Origin: Paraburkholderia sp. Ac-20340
Lineage (GTDB): Bacteria; Pseudomonadota; Gammaproteobacteria; Burkholderiales; Burkholderiaceae
Assembly (NCBI RefSeq): GCF_017104965.1
Contig: NZ_JAAGPR010000030.1
Coordinates: forward strand, 43,860-107,859
DNA length: 64,000 nt
Direction of reading: 5' to 3'
A model generated the notes under the pieces. That model was not told where the DNA came from and did no database searches. It saw only the letters and a program-made list of their open reading frames with translations. The stretch's first letter is position 1, and every line of letters starts with the position of its first letter. This document shows positions 8,032 through 15,902 of this stretch, piece after piece. The position numbers and the translations under genes are program-made.

Positions 8032-9063
8032 TCAGGCCGCTGCGCTGCTTTCCTGCACCGTGGCGCGCGAGCGCGGCTTCAGGTGCGAGGCGAACTGCTC
8101 CGACGCCGCGTGCCACGAGAAGCGCTCGGCCCACGCCCGCGCCGTGGTGCGCTCGATCTTGAGCGCTTCGAGGCAGGCTTCGCGCAGATCCTCGTTCATC
8201 GCGCCCGCGCTGCCCGTGCCCAGCACGTCGATCGGGCCGGTCACGGGGTAGGCGGCCACCGGCGTGCCGCAAGCCAGTGCTTCGAGCAGCACGAGGCCGA
8301 AGGTGTCGGTGCGGCTCGGGAACACGAAGACATCGGCGGCGGCGTAGACCTTGGCGAGTTCCGGCTGGCTCAGCACGCCCAGATAGTTCGCCTGCGGATA
8401 GCGCGACTTCAGTTCGGCCAGCGCCGGGCCTTCGCCGCAGACCCACTTCGAACCCGGCAGATCGAGCTTGAGGAAGGCTTCGACGTTCTTCTCGACGGCC
8501 ACGCGGCCGACGTAGAGGAAGATCGGGCGCGCGGTGTTGAGCACCTTCGATTCCATCGGCTCGAAGATTTCAAGATCGACGCCGCGCGTCCACAGCACGA
8601 CATTGGTGAAGCCGAATTTTTCGAGGTCGGTTTTCACGACCGGCGTGGGCGCCATGACCGCGAGCGAGGGCTTGTGGAACCAGCGCAGGAAGCGATAAGT
8701 CGCCGACAGCGGAATGCCGAAGCGCGCCTGCACGTACTCGGGAAAGCGCGTGTGATAAGCGGTCGTGAACGGCAGGTTGTGCTCCATCGCATAGCGGCGC
8801 GCGGCGAGGCCGAGCGGGCCTTCGGTGGCGACGTGGATCGCGTCCGGGCCGAAGGCGTCGATGCGCTCGCGCATATGGCGGCGGGGAAACAGCGAGAGCT
8901 TGATCTCGGGATAGGTCGGGCACGGAATCGTGCGGAATTCCAGCGGCGTGAGCAGATCGACCTGATGGCCGAGCGCGAGCAGCTCGCGCGTCGTGTTCTT
9001 CAGGGTCCGTACCACGCCGTTGACCTGCGGCTCCCATGCATCGGTCACGATCATTACTTTCAT
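8032..9063 (-). CDS. GT4 glycosyltransferase, candidate diacylglycerol glycosyltransferase (Agt-like)
   Basis: A 343-aa GT-B fold, GT4-family glycosyltransferase. The N-terminal domain opens MKVMIVTDAWEPQVNGVVRT, typical of glycolipid and mannosyl transferases. The C-terminal sugar-nucleotide domain has VGRVAVEKN (Arg187, Lys192) and the DTFGLVLLEALACGTP block with Glu261. Its neighbours suggest diacylglycerol as acceptor: a PlcP-like phosphoesterase upstream and DgkA downstream, all minus strand. In phosphate-stressed marine bacteria PlcP and a GT4 enzyme (Agt) together replace phospholipid with glycolipid. The sugar donor cannot be deduced. Transfer to another lipid remains possible. Confidence 0.85.
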   Translation of the reverse strand: MKVMIVTDAWEPQVNGVVRTLKNTTRELLALGHQVDLLTPLEFRTIPCPTYPEIKLSLFPRRHMRERIDAFGPDAIHVATEGPLGLAARRYAMEHNLPFTTAYHTRFPEYVQARFGIPLSATYRFLRWFHKPSLAVMAPTPVVKTDLEKFGFTNVVLWTRGVDLEIFEPMESKVLNTARPIFLYVGRVAVEKNVEAFLKLDLPGSKWVCGEGPALAELKSRYPQANYLGVLSQPELAKVYAAADVFVFPSRTDTFGLVLLEALACGTPVAAYPVTGPIDVLGTGSAGAMNEDLREACLEALKIERTTARAWAERFSWHAASEQFASHLKPRSRATVQESSAAA

Positions 9064-9147
9064 CGGTCGTCGGCCCTCGGGGTTCGGGTGTTGCGTTGGG
9101 TTGTGCGGATGGCGTGTGATTGGCGTGCGTCGGGCGATTCAGGCGAT

Positions 9148-10098
9148 TCAGGCTGCGCTCACGCGCGCCTTGCGCGAGGCGCCCTGGGCTTCCGGCGACT
9201 TCATGACCGTCCAGTAGACGATGCGCAGTTCGCCCTCGAAGGTTTCGACGAGCGCCGAAAGGCTTTCGACCCAGTCGCCGTCGTTGCAATAGAGCACGCC
9301 GTCGATCTCGCGGATCTCTGCCTTGTGGATGTGGCCGCAGACCACGCCGTCGCAGCCGCGGCGACGCGCTTCGTCGGTCATCACGCGCTCGAACGAGGAG
9401 ATGAAGTTCACCGCGTTCTTGACCTGGTGCTTGAGGTACTGCGAGAGCGACCAGTACTGGAAGCCCATCTTCGCGCGGATGCGGTTGAACCAGCGGTTGA
9501 GCACGAGAATCACGGTGTAGGCCGAGTCGCCCAGATACGCGAGCCACTTGGCATGCTGGATCACGCCGTCGAACAGATCGCCGTGCACGACCCACAGGCG
9601 CTTGCCGGCGAGCGTCGTGTGGAACGCTTCCTCGCGCACGTGGATATCGCCGAACGCGAGATTGCAGAACTGGCGCGCGCCTTCGTCGTGATTGCCGGGG
9701 ATGTAGACCACCTGGGTGCCCTTGCGCGCCTTGCGCAGCACTTTCTGTACGACGTCGTTGTGCGCCTGCGGCCAGAACCAGCCTTTGCGCAACTGCCATC
9801 CGTCGATGATGTCGCCCACCAGGTACAGATAATCCGATTCGTTATGGCGCAGGAAATCGAGCAGATAGTTCGCCTGGCAGCCGTTGGTGCCGAGGTGAAT
9901 ATCCGATAGCCAGATCGTGCGGTAGCGATGCGGGGCGGGGTGATCGTCGTCGTGCGAGTCGGAGGAGTCGGTGTCTTTCAGCGGCAGGGGCGGCGTCGGG
10001 AACGCCGCGGTATTCGGACCGGAGTGGAAGTCGGCGGGATCGGAACCCGCACCGGTGGTCTGCCGGAAAAGTGGGGTCGCGGACGTCTTCTGGGCCAT
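9148..10098 (-). CDS. Calcineurin-like phosphoesterase, PlcP-like (annotated elsewhere as LpxH-type)
   Basis: A 316-aa metallophosphoesterase with the full dinuclear-metal motif set: SDIHLG (Asp66, His68), GDIID (95-99), GNHDE (135-139), HGD (His172) and GHIH (255-258). Proteins of this exact type (SDIHLG..CQA, then HNESDYLYLVGD, then WPQAHNDVVQ) are often called UDP-2,3-diacylglucosamine diphosphatase. The group also includes PlcP, the phosphate-stress phospholipase C of rhizobia and marine bacteria, which releases diacylglycerol. Context (a glycosyltransferase and a diacylglycerol kinase follow, and a Pho-box-like repeat lies 44 nt upstream) favours the PlcP reading. Residues 1-57 are a non-conserved, partly acidic extension. 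An LpxH role in lipid A synthesis is the alternative. Confidence 0.85.
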   Translation of the reverse strand: MAQKTSATPLFRQTTGAGSDPADFHSGPNTAAFPTPPLPLKDTDSSDSHDDDHPAPHRYRTIWLSDIHLGTNGCQANYLLDFLRHNESDYLYLVGDIIDGWQLRKGWFWPQAHNDVVQKVLRKARKGTQVVYIPGNHDEGARQFCNLAFGDIHVREEAFHTTLAGKRLWVVHGDLFDGVIQHAKWLAYLGDSAYTVILVLNRWFNRIRAKMGFQYWSLSQYLKHQVKNAVNFISSFERVMTDEARRRGCDGVVCGHIHKAEIREIDGVLYCNDGDWVESLSALVETFEGELRIVYWTVMKSPEAQGASRKARVSAA

Positions 10099-10142
10099 GG
10101 CTCACGCGGCAGGTTGCAATACGCGCATTGCGCCATGAGGCC

Positions 10143-10160
10143 GTGACGGTGCCGTGACAT
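10143..10160 (-). promoter_or_regulatory. Pho-box-like direct repeat upstream of the PlcP-like gene
   Basis: Read on the minus strand, ATGTCAC-GGCA-CCGTCAC is two 7-bp direct repeats with an 11-bp period, the geometry of a PhoB-binding Pho box (consensus CTGTCAT-N4-CTGTCAT/C). The halves match at 5 of 7 and 6 of 7 positions. It ends 44 nt before the start codon at 10098. No convincing -10 hexamer follows, so this is a candidate only. Confidence 0.5.
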
Positions 10161-10333
10161 TCACAAGAAGGTCTTGTTACGCAGTCCTTGCTAGCGCAGG
10201 GTGGCGGGGCATGCAGCCGCGCGGAGCGGGGCGCTCGGGCCGCAGCCGGCTGTCGGCGTGATGCGTGCGCTCAGCGTCGTGACGCTTTGATGACGTGGCG
10301 CGCGGGCTACGGATCGGATTTCAGCGCGGGATT

Positions 10334-10870
10334 TCAGCGCGGCACGCAGACGATACGCGTGCCGGCGATGCGGTCGTGCGGGAACTGGCGGCGATGGCTC
10401 AGGCGCGCGCTGGCGGCCCAGAGCATGCACCAGAGCGCGGTCAGCACGAGCGTGTGCGGCACGCTCAGATTCAGCAGCGGATGCAAGGCGAGCGGCGGCA
10501 GAAACCAGAGCCAGGCGGCAAGGTAGCGCAGCGCGGCGCGGCCGGTCGAAGGCGGTGCGCCATCTGGACCGACGACGCGCAAACGCCAGGTTTTCATCGG
10601 CAAGGTCTGGCCGCCGCTTCGCCAGAAGCCGACGAAGTAGGCGCCTGCCACCAAAGCGATCCACACGGCCATCAGGCGGTGATACGTGTAGCCGTTGCGC
10701 TGTTGCAGAACGAGGCTGAAGGCGAGTCCGGCGAGAAAGATCACACCGAACAGCAGGACGCTTTCGTAGAGCAGGGCGGCGAGGCGGCGGCGCACCGTCG
10801 GCACAATTTCAGGCCGGGCTTGCGGCGGGAGCGAGGTGACAGCGGGCGCGGCGGTGGCGTGTTCGGTCAC
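10334..10870 (-). CDS. RDD family membrane protein
   Basis: An RDD-family inner-membrane protein of about 178 aa. After a short polar N-terminus come the Arg-rich start RRRLAALLYESVLLFGVIF (first helix), a second helix pair around VWIALVAGAYFVGFW, the family motif GGQTLPMKTWRLRVV, and a third hydrophobic region LAAWLWFLPPLAL. RDD proteins are linked to transport or ion exchange in a few cases, but the function here is unknown. I chose GTG 10870; the frame is open to a TTG at 10927, which would add a poorly conserved stretch. It lies about 150 bp below the DUF3106 gene on the same strand and may belong to the sigma-factor operon. Confidence 0.82.
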   Translation of the reverse strand: MTEHATAAPAVTSLPPQARPEIVPTVRRRLAALLYESVLLFGVIFLAGLAFSLVLQQRNGYTYHRLMAVWIALVAGAYFVGFWRSGGQTLPMKTWRLRVVGPDGAPPSTGRAALRYLAAWLWFLPPLALHPLLNLSVPHTLVLTALWCMLWAASARLSHRRQFPHDRIAGTRIVCVPR

Positions 10871-11024
10871 GGTGGCGTGATGGCGCGAGGGCGTCCGGGC
10901 AGCGCCGGACGGCGCCGGGCAGCGCAAAAGGGACGGGACGCCGTCAGCATAACCGCGAACGGCGGCCGCGAGTAACGCGGGAAAACGTGCGGAATTGTTC
11001 GACCGGCAACGCCGAAGCGGCCGC

Positions 11025-11840
11025 TCAGGAACCCTTGAAAGCGGCGGGCGCTTCGGCAGGCGACACCGGCACGGGGATCGCCGGTTCGAAGCTGCCGGCG
11101 GCGGGAATGCTGGCGGCCATGGCGGTGGCGGGCGGCTCGGCGAGCTGCCCCGACGTGCCGGGCAGTCCCGGCGCAGCAGGCGCAGGCGCGGACGCCCCCG
11201 CTGCTGTGCGCGCGCGGGCGCGACGCTCGCGTTCGTTCACGAGCCGCTCGATATCGCGGATTTCGCTCTTGTTGCCGCTAGGCGGCGCGCTCACCACGGT
11301 ACGGCGACGGCGCTCGGTCGCAGCCAGCTTCGCTTTCTGCTCTTCGGACAGTTCCTGGTACGCCTTCCACGCGCGCTGGCGGGCCTGCGGCGGCAGTTCC
11401 TTCGAGACCTGATAGTTTTCGCGTGCGACGCGACGCTGCTCGGGCGTCATGCGGACCCATTCGGTCATGCGCTCCTGCAGGCGCTTTTGGACATCGGGCG
11501 TCATCTTCGGATAACGCGCAGCGATTCGCAGCCATTTGCGCTTGCGCGCATCGCTGAATTTGTCCCATTCGCTGGCAAACGGCGCGAGCGCGGTGCGCTG
11601 CGCGTCGGTCAGGCGCGACCAGGACAGCGGGTTATCCGAATTCTCGTTGCCGGTCGCTGCAGGCGCTGCGGCGGCGACAGTGACGTCCGAGGCCGTTGCC
11701 TGACCCTGTGCGGGCGCGGCAGTGGCGGCCGATTCCGGCGCCGACAGCTCGGGATGAAAGCGCGGATACGTTGCCGCATACGACACCAGGGCCGTGACCA
11801 CGCATCCGATGACTACGGCCAGGCCGCGCTTGTAACTCAC
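11025..11840 (-). CDS. DUF3106 protein, membrane-anchored periplasmic helical protein
   Basis: A 271-aa DUF3106 protein. One N-terminal membrane anchor (residues about 6-24) precedes a Pro/Ala-rich linker. A helical domain follows with repeated L-(T/S)-x-x-Q-R-like segments: LTDAQRTALAPFASEW, RKRKWLRIAARYPKMTPD, MTPEQRRVAREN and LSEEQKAKLA. A low-complexity Pro/Ala C-terminus ends the protein. The helical domain should sit in the periplasm, and the repeats recall Spy/CpxP/CnrX-type periplasmic sensors, which is inference. Start is GTG 11840, 16 nt below the DUF3619 stop, so it is very likely co-transcribed with the sigma factor. Function unknown. Confidence 0.85.
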   Translation of the reverse strand: MSYKRGLAVVIGCVVTALVSYAATYPRFHPELSAPESAATAAPAQGQATASDVTVAAAAPAATGNENSDNPLSWSRLTDAQRTALAPFASEWDKFSDARKRKWLRIAARYPKMTPDVQKRLQERMTEWVRMTPEQRRVARENYQVSKELPPQARQRAWKAYQELSEEQKAKLAATERRRRTVVSAPPSGNKSEIRDIERLVNERERRARARTAAGASAPAPAAPGLPGTSGQLAEPPATAMAASIPAAGSFEPAIPVPVSPAEAPAAFKGS

Positions 11841-11856
11841 CCCGTCAATCCCCCGC

Positions 11857-12285
11857 TTAGTGCGCGCGCGTCAGGTACGCATTGAACCCATGATCGAGAT
11901 AGGCCGTGAGCGGCAGATCGTCGCTCAGCATGGCCGCATCGATATCGGCGAGTTCTGCGGTGCGTTGTTGGTCTTCGAAATAGGCAATCGCGAACAGGCC
12001 GGCGACCAGTGCAGCCAGCGGCCAGGCCAGCGCGAAGCGCGCCAGCGCCGAGCGGCGGCGCGGCGGCAAGCCACCCGGCAGCGCGCCGATGTTACCGACA
12101 CCCGCTGCGGCCAGCGACGGCACGCGCACGAGCACCGGCTCGGCCTTCTTGCGGGCGAGCGCGGCCTTGCGGGCAGCGGTAAGGCGGACAGTGGTGGAGG
12201 ACGGCAGGTTGGCCGCGCTTTCGTCGAGCGCGCGACGCATCCCCTGCACGAACTCAAGTTCTTTGTGTTCGAGAGCGGAGCTCAT
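11857..12285 (-). CDS. DUF3619 protein, candidate anti-sigma factor
   Basis: A 142-aa DUF3619 protein with a single predicted membrane helix (residues about 84-103, between RRRSALARF and EDQQRT). By the positive-inside rule this gives an 80-residue cytoplasmic N-terminus and a short periplasmic tail. That is the topology of a membrane-bound anti-sigma factor. Its ATG overlaps the TGA of the sigma-factor gene by four bases, the usual sigma/anti-sigma arrangement. It has no zinc-binding anti-sigma motif (HxxxCxxC). The anti-sigma role is inferred from topology and linkage only. Confidence 0.85.
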   Translation of the reverse strand: MSSALEHKELEFVQGMRRALDESAANLPSSTTVRLTAARKAALARKKAEPVLVRVPSLAAAGVGNIGALPGGLPPRRRSALARFALAWPLAALVAGLFAIAYFEDQQRTAELADIDAAMLSDDLPLTAYLDHGFNAYLTRAH

Positions 12286-12845
12286 AGCGTGATTCCTTTG
12301 GCCTTGAGCGCCTGAGCCAGCGTGTGGGTCGCCCGCGAACAGTGCGTTTTCACGCTACCTTCGGAGCAACCCATGGCGGCGGCGGTTTCGGCGACATCCA
12401 TATCTTCCCAGTAACGCATCAGAAACGCCTCCCGTTGACGTGCCGGTAATTTCTGGATTTCTTCTTCGATCAGCTTGAGGACCTGTTCGCGCTCGAATTG
12501 CTGTTCGCTGCTCTCGACGCCGGGCGAGCCCGATTGCGACTCGAAGGTTTCGAGAATGTCGAACTCCTCGTCGTCGGCGCCGCCGAGTGACGAGAAAAGG
12601 CTCACCCACGTATTGCGTACTTTCTGCCGACGAAAATAGTCGTGCATCGTATTTTGCAAAATACGCTGGAAGAGCAGGGGGAGTTCGGCAGGCGGGCGGT
12701 CTCCGTATTTTTCCGCGAGCTTGATCATCGCGTCCTGCACGATATCGAGCGACGCATCGTCGTCGCGCACGGCGTAGACCGTCTGCTTGAACGCGCGTCT
12801 TTCGACGCCCGCCAGGAAATCGGCGAGTTCCTTGTCTGATGCCAT
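12282..12845 (-). CDS. ECF-like RNA polymerase sigma factor
   Basis: A 187-aa sigma-70 family protein with only regions 2 and 4, like ECF sigma factors. Region 2 spans about residues 15-77 (VQDAMIKLAEKY, then RILQNTMHDYFRRQKVRN). Region 4 spans about 128-180 (LPARQREAFLMRYWEDMDVA, then CSEGSVKTHCSRA as the -35 reader). The linker (about 78-118) is longer than usual and acidic (DDEEFDILETFE). It is first in a minus-strand operon with DUF3619 and DUF3106. I did not find a convincing autoregulatory ECF promoter upstream. Confidence 0.9.
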   Translation of the reverse strand: MASDKELADFLAGVERRAFKQTVYAVRDDDASLDIVQDAMIKLAEKYGDRPPAELPLLFQRILQNTMHDYFRRQKVRNTWVSLFSSLGGADDEEFDILETFESQSGSPGVESSEQQFEREQVLKLIEEEIQKLPARQREAFLMRYWEDMDVAETAAAMGCSEGSVKTHCSRATHTLAQALKAKGITL

Positions 12846-13225
12846 CCGTTGCAGGGCGCCGCCACCAGCGTACGCGTAATCGTTCGAAAAATGTCGTAAA
12901 ACCCGCGGATGCTAGCAAATTTTCGTGCAAGCGGGGGAGCAGTCCGGCCAGACGTTTGCTTGCCCTTTGCTTTCAGGCTTGCATAACGCATAAACGCCGC
13001 TTTCAGCGGGCTTTGGAGGATTTTGCATCATCCTTGCGGCTGGCTTGCGTTTATCTTGCCTCGAGCGACTGGCGGGCGTGTATGGGGTGCGTATCTTAAG
13101 GGCGGGTTGATGACAGATGCCACCGGTTCGCAAGTGGTCCGATTGTGGACCCATCGCGAATTCGGGGCAAATTCGTCGCGCCCGCAACGTTTATTCCCGA
13201 TGCGAGCGGAATACAAAATAAGCGC
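12846..13225. other. Intergenic region between divergent sigma-factor and ilv operons; no gene supported
   Basis: About 380 bp without a credible coding frame. It must carry the minus-strand promoter for the sigma-factor operon. A short dyad GGTCC-6-GGACC at 13136-13151 could be an operator for either side but is weak. No terminator with a T-run and no RNA gene is evident. Confidence 0.4.
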
Positions 13226-13254
13226 TTGACCGAATGCTTTCGAGCCGCTATCTT
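13226..13254 (+). promoter_or_regulatory. Sigma-70 promoter for ilvI-ilvH-ilvC
   Basis: TTGACC at 13226-13231, a 17-bp spacer and TATCTT at 13249-13254 form a good sigma-70 promoter. The predicted RNA start near 13261 leaves a leader of about 140 nt before ilvI that contains a 33-codon ORF. Confidence 0.65.
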
Positions 13255-13300
13255 CGACGGTTCGCAACATAAGTGACTTGTCTCAATTCAGGTGTGGCCC

Positions 13301-13402
13301 ATGAGGCTCATCTGTCAACTGGACGCGCCGCTTGAACCCGAGCCACAAGCCCGGCAGAGAGCACCCGATCAATTTTTTGCCGAAAATTCGAAAGGTGAAT
13401 GA
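13301..13402 (+). CDS. 33-aa upstream ORF in the ilvI leader
   Basis: ATG 13301 has GGTG 6 nt upstream and opens a 33-codon frame (MRLICQLDAPLEPEPQ onward, ending NSKGE) whose TGA at 13400-13402 overlaps the first ilvI ATG at 13399. It lies wholly inside the predicted leader RNA. It is not rich in Ile, Leu or Val codons, so a classical attenuator is unlikely. Translational coupling to ilvI is the simplest idea. It could also be chance; conservation between species would decide. Confidence 0.4.
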   Translation: MRLICQLDAPLEPEPQARQRAPDQFFAENSKGE

Positions 13403-15177
13403 TGAATATGCCCAGCGCGGAATTCTCCACGTCGGTCCCCTCTTCGCAAGAATCTGACCCTCAAGCTCAAAACTCCATCGGCGGAACCGTGCTGATGAAG
13501 GCGCTCGCCGACGAGCAGGTCGAATTCATTTGGGGTTATCCCGGCGGCTCGGTACTCTACATCTACGACGAGCTGTACAAGCAGGACAAGATCCAGCACG
13601 TTCTCGTGCGCCACGAACAGGCAGCCGTGCATGCGGCCGACGCCTACGCGCGTTCGACCGGTAATGTCGGCGTGTGTCTCGTGACCTCGGGACCTGGCGT
13701 CACCAATGCGGTGACGGGCATCGCGACGGCCTATATGGATTCGATCCCGATGGTGATCATCAGCGGCCAGGTGCCTACCGCCGCGATTGGTCAGGACGCC
13801 TTCCAGGAGTGCGATACGGTCGGCATCACGCGTCCCTGCGTGAAGCACAACTTCCTCGTGAAGGACGTGCGCGATCTCGCCGCTACCGTCAAAAAAGCTT
13901 TCTACATTGCGCGCACCGGCCGTCCCGGCCCCGTGCTGATCGACATTCCGAAGGACGTGTCGAAGACGCCGTGCGCGTATGAACCGGTGAAGAACGTCGC
14001 GCTGCGCTCGTACAACCCGGTCACCAAAGGCCACTCGGGGCAGATCCGCAAGGCGGTTTCGCTGCTCCTCTCGGCCAAGCGTCCGTATATCTACACCGGC
14101 GGCGGCATCATCCTCGCGGATGCGTCGCGCGAACTCAACCAGTTCGCCGATCTGCTCGGCTACCCGGTCACGAACACGCTGATGGGTCTGGGCGGCTATC
14201 GCGCAAGCGACCGCAAGTTCCTCGGCATGCTCGGCATGCACGGCACCTACGAAGCCAACATGGCCATGCAGCACTGCGACGTGCTGATCGCCATCGGTGC
14301 GCGCTTCGACGACCGTGTGATCGGCGATCCGGCGCACTTCGCCTCGCGTCCGCGCAAGATCATTCACATCGACATCGACCCGTCGTCGATCTCGAAGCGT
14401 GTGAAGGTCGATATCCCCATCGTCGGCGACGTCAAGGAAGTGCTCAAGGAGCTCATCGAGCAGCTTCAGCACGCCGAACACGGCCCCGATACGGCGGCGC
14501 TCGCCGACTGGTGGAAGGACATCGAAGGCTGGCGCGAGAAGAACTGCCTGAAGTTCGACCGTTCGAGCGACATCATCAAGCCGCAGTACGTGGTGGAAAA
14601 GGCGTGGGAACTCACGGGCGGCAACGCGTTCGTGTGTTCGGACGTCGGCCAGCACCAGATGTGGGCTGCGCAGTTCTACCGCTTCAACCAGCCGCGCCGC
14701 TGGATCAACTCCGGCGGTCTCGGCACGATGGGCTTCGGCCTGCCGGCGGCGATGGGCGTGAAGATGGCGCACCCGGACGACGACGTGCTGTGCATCACGG
14801 GCGAAGGCTCGATCCAGATGTGTATTCAGGAGCTGTCGACCTGCAAGCAGTACGACACGCCCGTGAAGATCATTTCGCTGAATAACCGCTACCTCGGCAT
14901 GGTCCGCCAGTGGCAGCAGATCGAATACAGCAAGCGCTATTCGCATTCGTACATGGATGCGCTGCCTGACTTCGTGAAGCTCGCCGAAGCGTACGGCCAC
15001 GTCGGCATGCGGATCGAAAAGACCGCGGACGTCGAACCGGCGCTCAAGGAAGCGCTGCGTTTGAAGGACCGCACGGTGTTCCTCGATTTCCAGACCGACC
15101 CTTCCGAAAACGTCTGGCCGATGGTTCAGGCCGGCAAGGGCATCACCGAGATGCTGCTCGGTTCGGAAGACCTGTAA
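13399..15177 (+). CDS. ilvI: Acetolactate synthase large (catalytic) subunit
   Basis: A ThDP-dependent acetohydroxyacid synthase catalytic subunit of about 592 aa. It condenses two pyruvates, or pyruvate with 2-oxobutyrate, as the first common step of valine, leucine and isoleucine synthesis. Visible are the catalytic glutamate in RHEQAAVHAA, the FAD-region segment GMLGMHGTYEANMA, and the ThDP/Mg site starting GEGSIQMC and ending SLNNRYLGMV. Two adjacent ATGs exist; 13402 has better spacing from AAGGTG than 13399. It starts at the end of a small upstream ORF and is followed by the regulatory subunit. Symbols ilvB and ilvI are both used in this group. Confidence 0.96.
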   Translation: MMNMPSAEFSTSVPSSQESDPQAQNSIGGTVLMKALADEQVEFIWGYPGGSVLYIYDELYKQDKIQHVLVRHEQAAVHAADAYARSTGNVGVCLVTSGPGVTNAVTGIATAYMDSIPMVIISGQVPTAAIGQDAFQECDTVGITRPCVKHNFLVKDVRDLAATVKKAFYIARTGRPGPVLIDIPKDVSKTPCAYEPVKNVALRSYNPVTKGHSGQIRKAVSLLLSAKRPYIYTGGGIILADASRELNQFADLLGYPVTNTLMGLGGYRASDRKFLGMLGMHGTYEANMAMQHCDVLIAIGARFDDRVIGDPAHFASRPRKIIHIDIDPSSISKRVKVDIPIVGDVKEVLKELIEQLQHAEHGPDTAALADWWKDIEGWREKNCLKFDRSSDIIKPQYVVEKAWELTGGNAFVCSDVGQHQMWAAQFYRFNQPRRWINSGGLGTMGFGLPAAMGVKMAHPDDDVLCITGEGSIQMCIQELSTCKQYDTPVKIISLNNRYLGMVRQWQQIEYSKRYSHSYMDALPDFVKLAEAYGHVGMRIEKTADVEPALKEALRLKDRTVFLDFQTDPSENVWPMVQAGKGITEMLLGSEDL

Positions 15178-15292
15178 CGGTATTTGCACGGCGCCGTTTC
15201 GACCTCGCGCGGCGCGCGCTCACACAAAGGGCGCGCGGGCTCGCGGGGAAGGGCGGCAGTCACGCTCAACTGGATAAATCGCGGATCACATC

Positions 15293-15784
15293 ATGAGACA
15301 CATTATTTCCGTTCTGCTGGAAAACGAGCCGGGCGCGCTGTCGCGCGTGGTCGGTCTGTTCTCCGCACGCGGCTACAACATTGAAACCTTGACGGTGGCG
15401 CCGACCGAAGACCGTTCGCTGTCGCGCATGACCATCGTTTCCATTGGCTCGGACGACGTGATCGAACAGATCACGAAGCATCTGAACCGCCTGATCGAGG
15501 TGGTGAAAGTGGTCGACCTTACCGAGGGCGCCCACATCGAACGCGAGCTGATGCTGATCAAGGTAAGGGCGGTTGGGAAGGAACGTGAGGAGATGAAACG
15601 GATGGCGGACATTTTCCGCGGTCGCATCATCGACGTCACGGAAAAGACCTACACGATCGAACTGACGGGTGCGAGCGACAAGCTCGACGCGTTCATCGAG
15701 GCGATCGACGCCACCGCGATTCTCGAAACCGTCCGCACGGGCGGCTCGGGCATCGGGCGCGGAGAGCGCATTCTGAAGGTGTAA
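15293..15784 (+). CDS. ilvH: Acetolactate synthase small (regulatory) subunit
   Basis: A 163-aa regulatory subunit that activates the catalytic subunit and confers valine feedback inhibition. An N-terminal ACT domain is clear (SVLLENEPGALSRVVGLF, then YNIETLTV). A second ACT-like domain follows from about residue 80 (KVRAVGKEREEMKRMADIFR). Length equals E. coli IlvH. It is 115 bp after the large subunit with no terminator between, in the order ilvI-ilvH-ilvC. The gene is called ilvN in some annotations. Confidence 0.95.
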   Translation: MRHIISVLLENEPGALSRVVGLFSARGYNIETLTVAPTEDRSLSRMTIVSIGSDDVIEQITKHLNRLIEVVKVVDLTEGAHIERELMLIKVRAVGKEREEMKRMADIFRGRIIDVTEKTYTIELTGASDKLDAFIEAIDATAILETVRTGGSGIGRGERILKV

Positions 15785-15817
15785 CCCGACCACAGTCGAT
15801 CTTGCACCGAAACTTGA

Positions 15818-15845
15818 CTGGATGCGCTCTTCAAGACGCATCCAG
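15818..15845 (+). other. Stem-loop in the ilvH-ilvC gap
   Basis: CTGGATGCG and CGCATCCAG form a perfect 9-bp stem around a 10-nt loop in the 118-bp gap before ilvC. There is no T-run, so it is not an intrinsic terminator. It may be an mRNA processing or stabilising element. Confidence 0.4.
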
Positions 15846-15902
15846 CGCAGCACAAGCTAATAGCAGTACCGAAATTCACCAGACTCTCGCCAAGGAACCA
15901 AC

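Noticed and set aside
13369..15189. A 606-codon minus-strand frame opposite ilvI
   Set aside because: Antisense shadow of a highly conserved enzyme gene.
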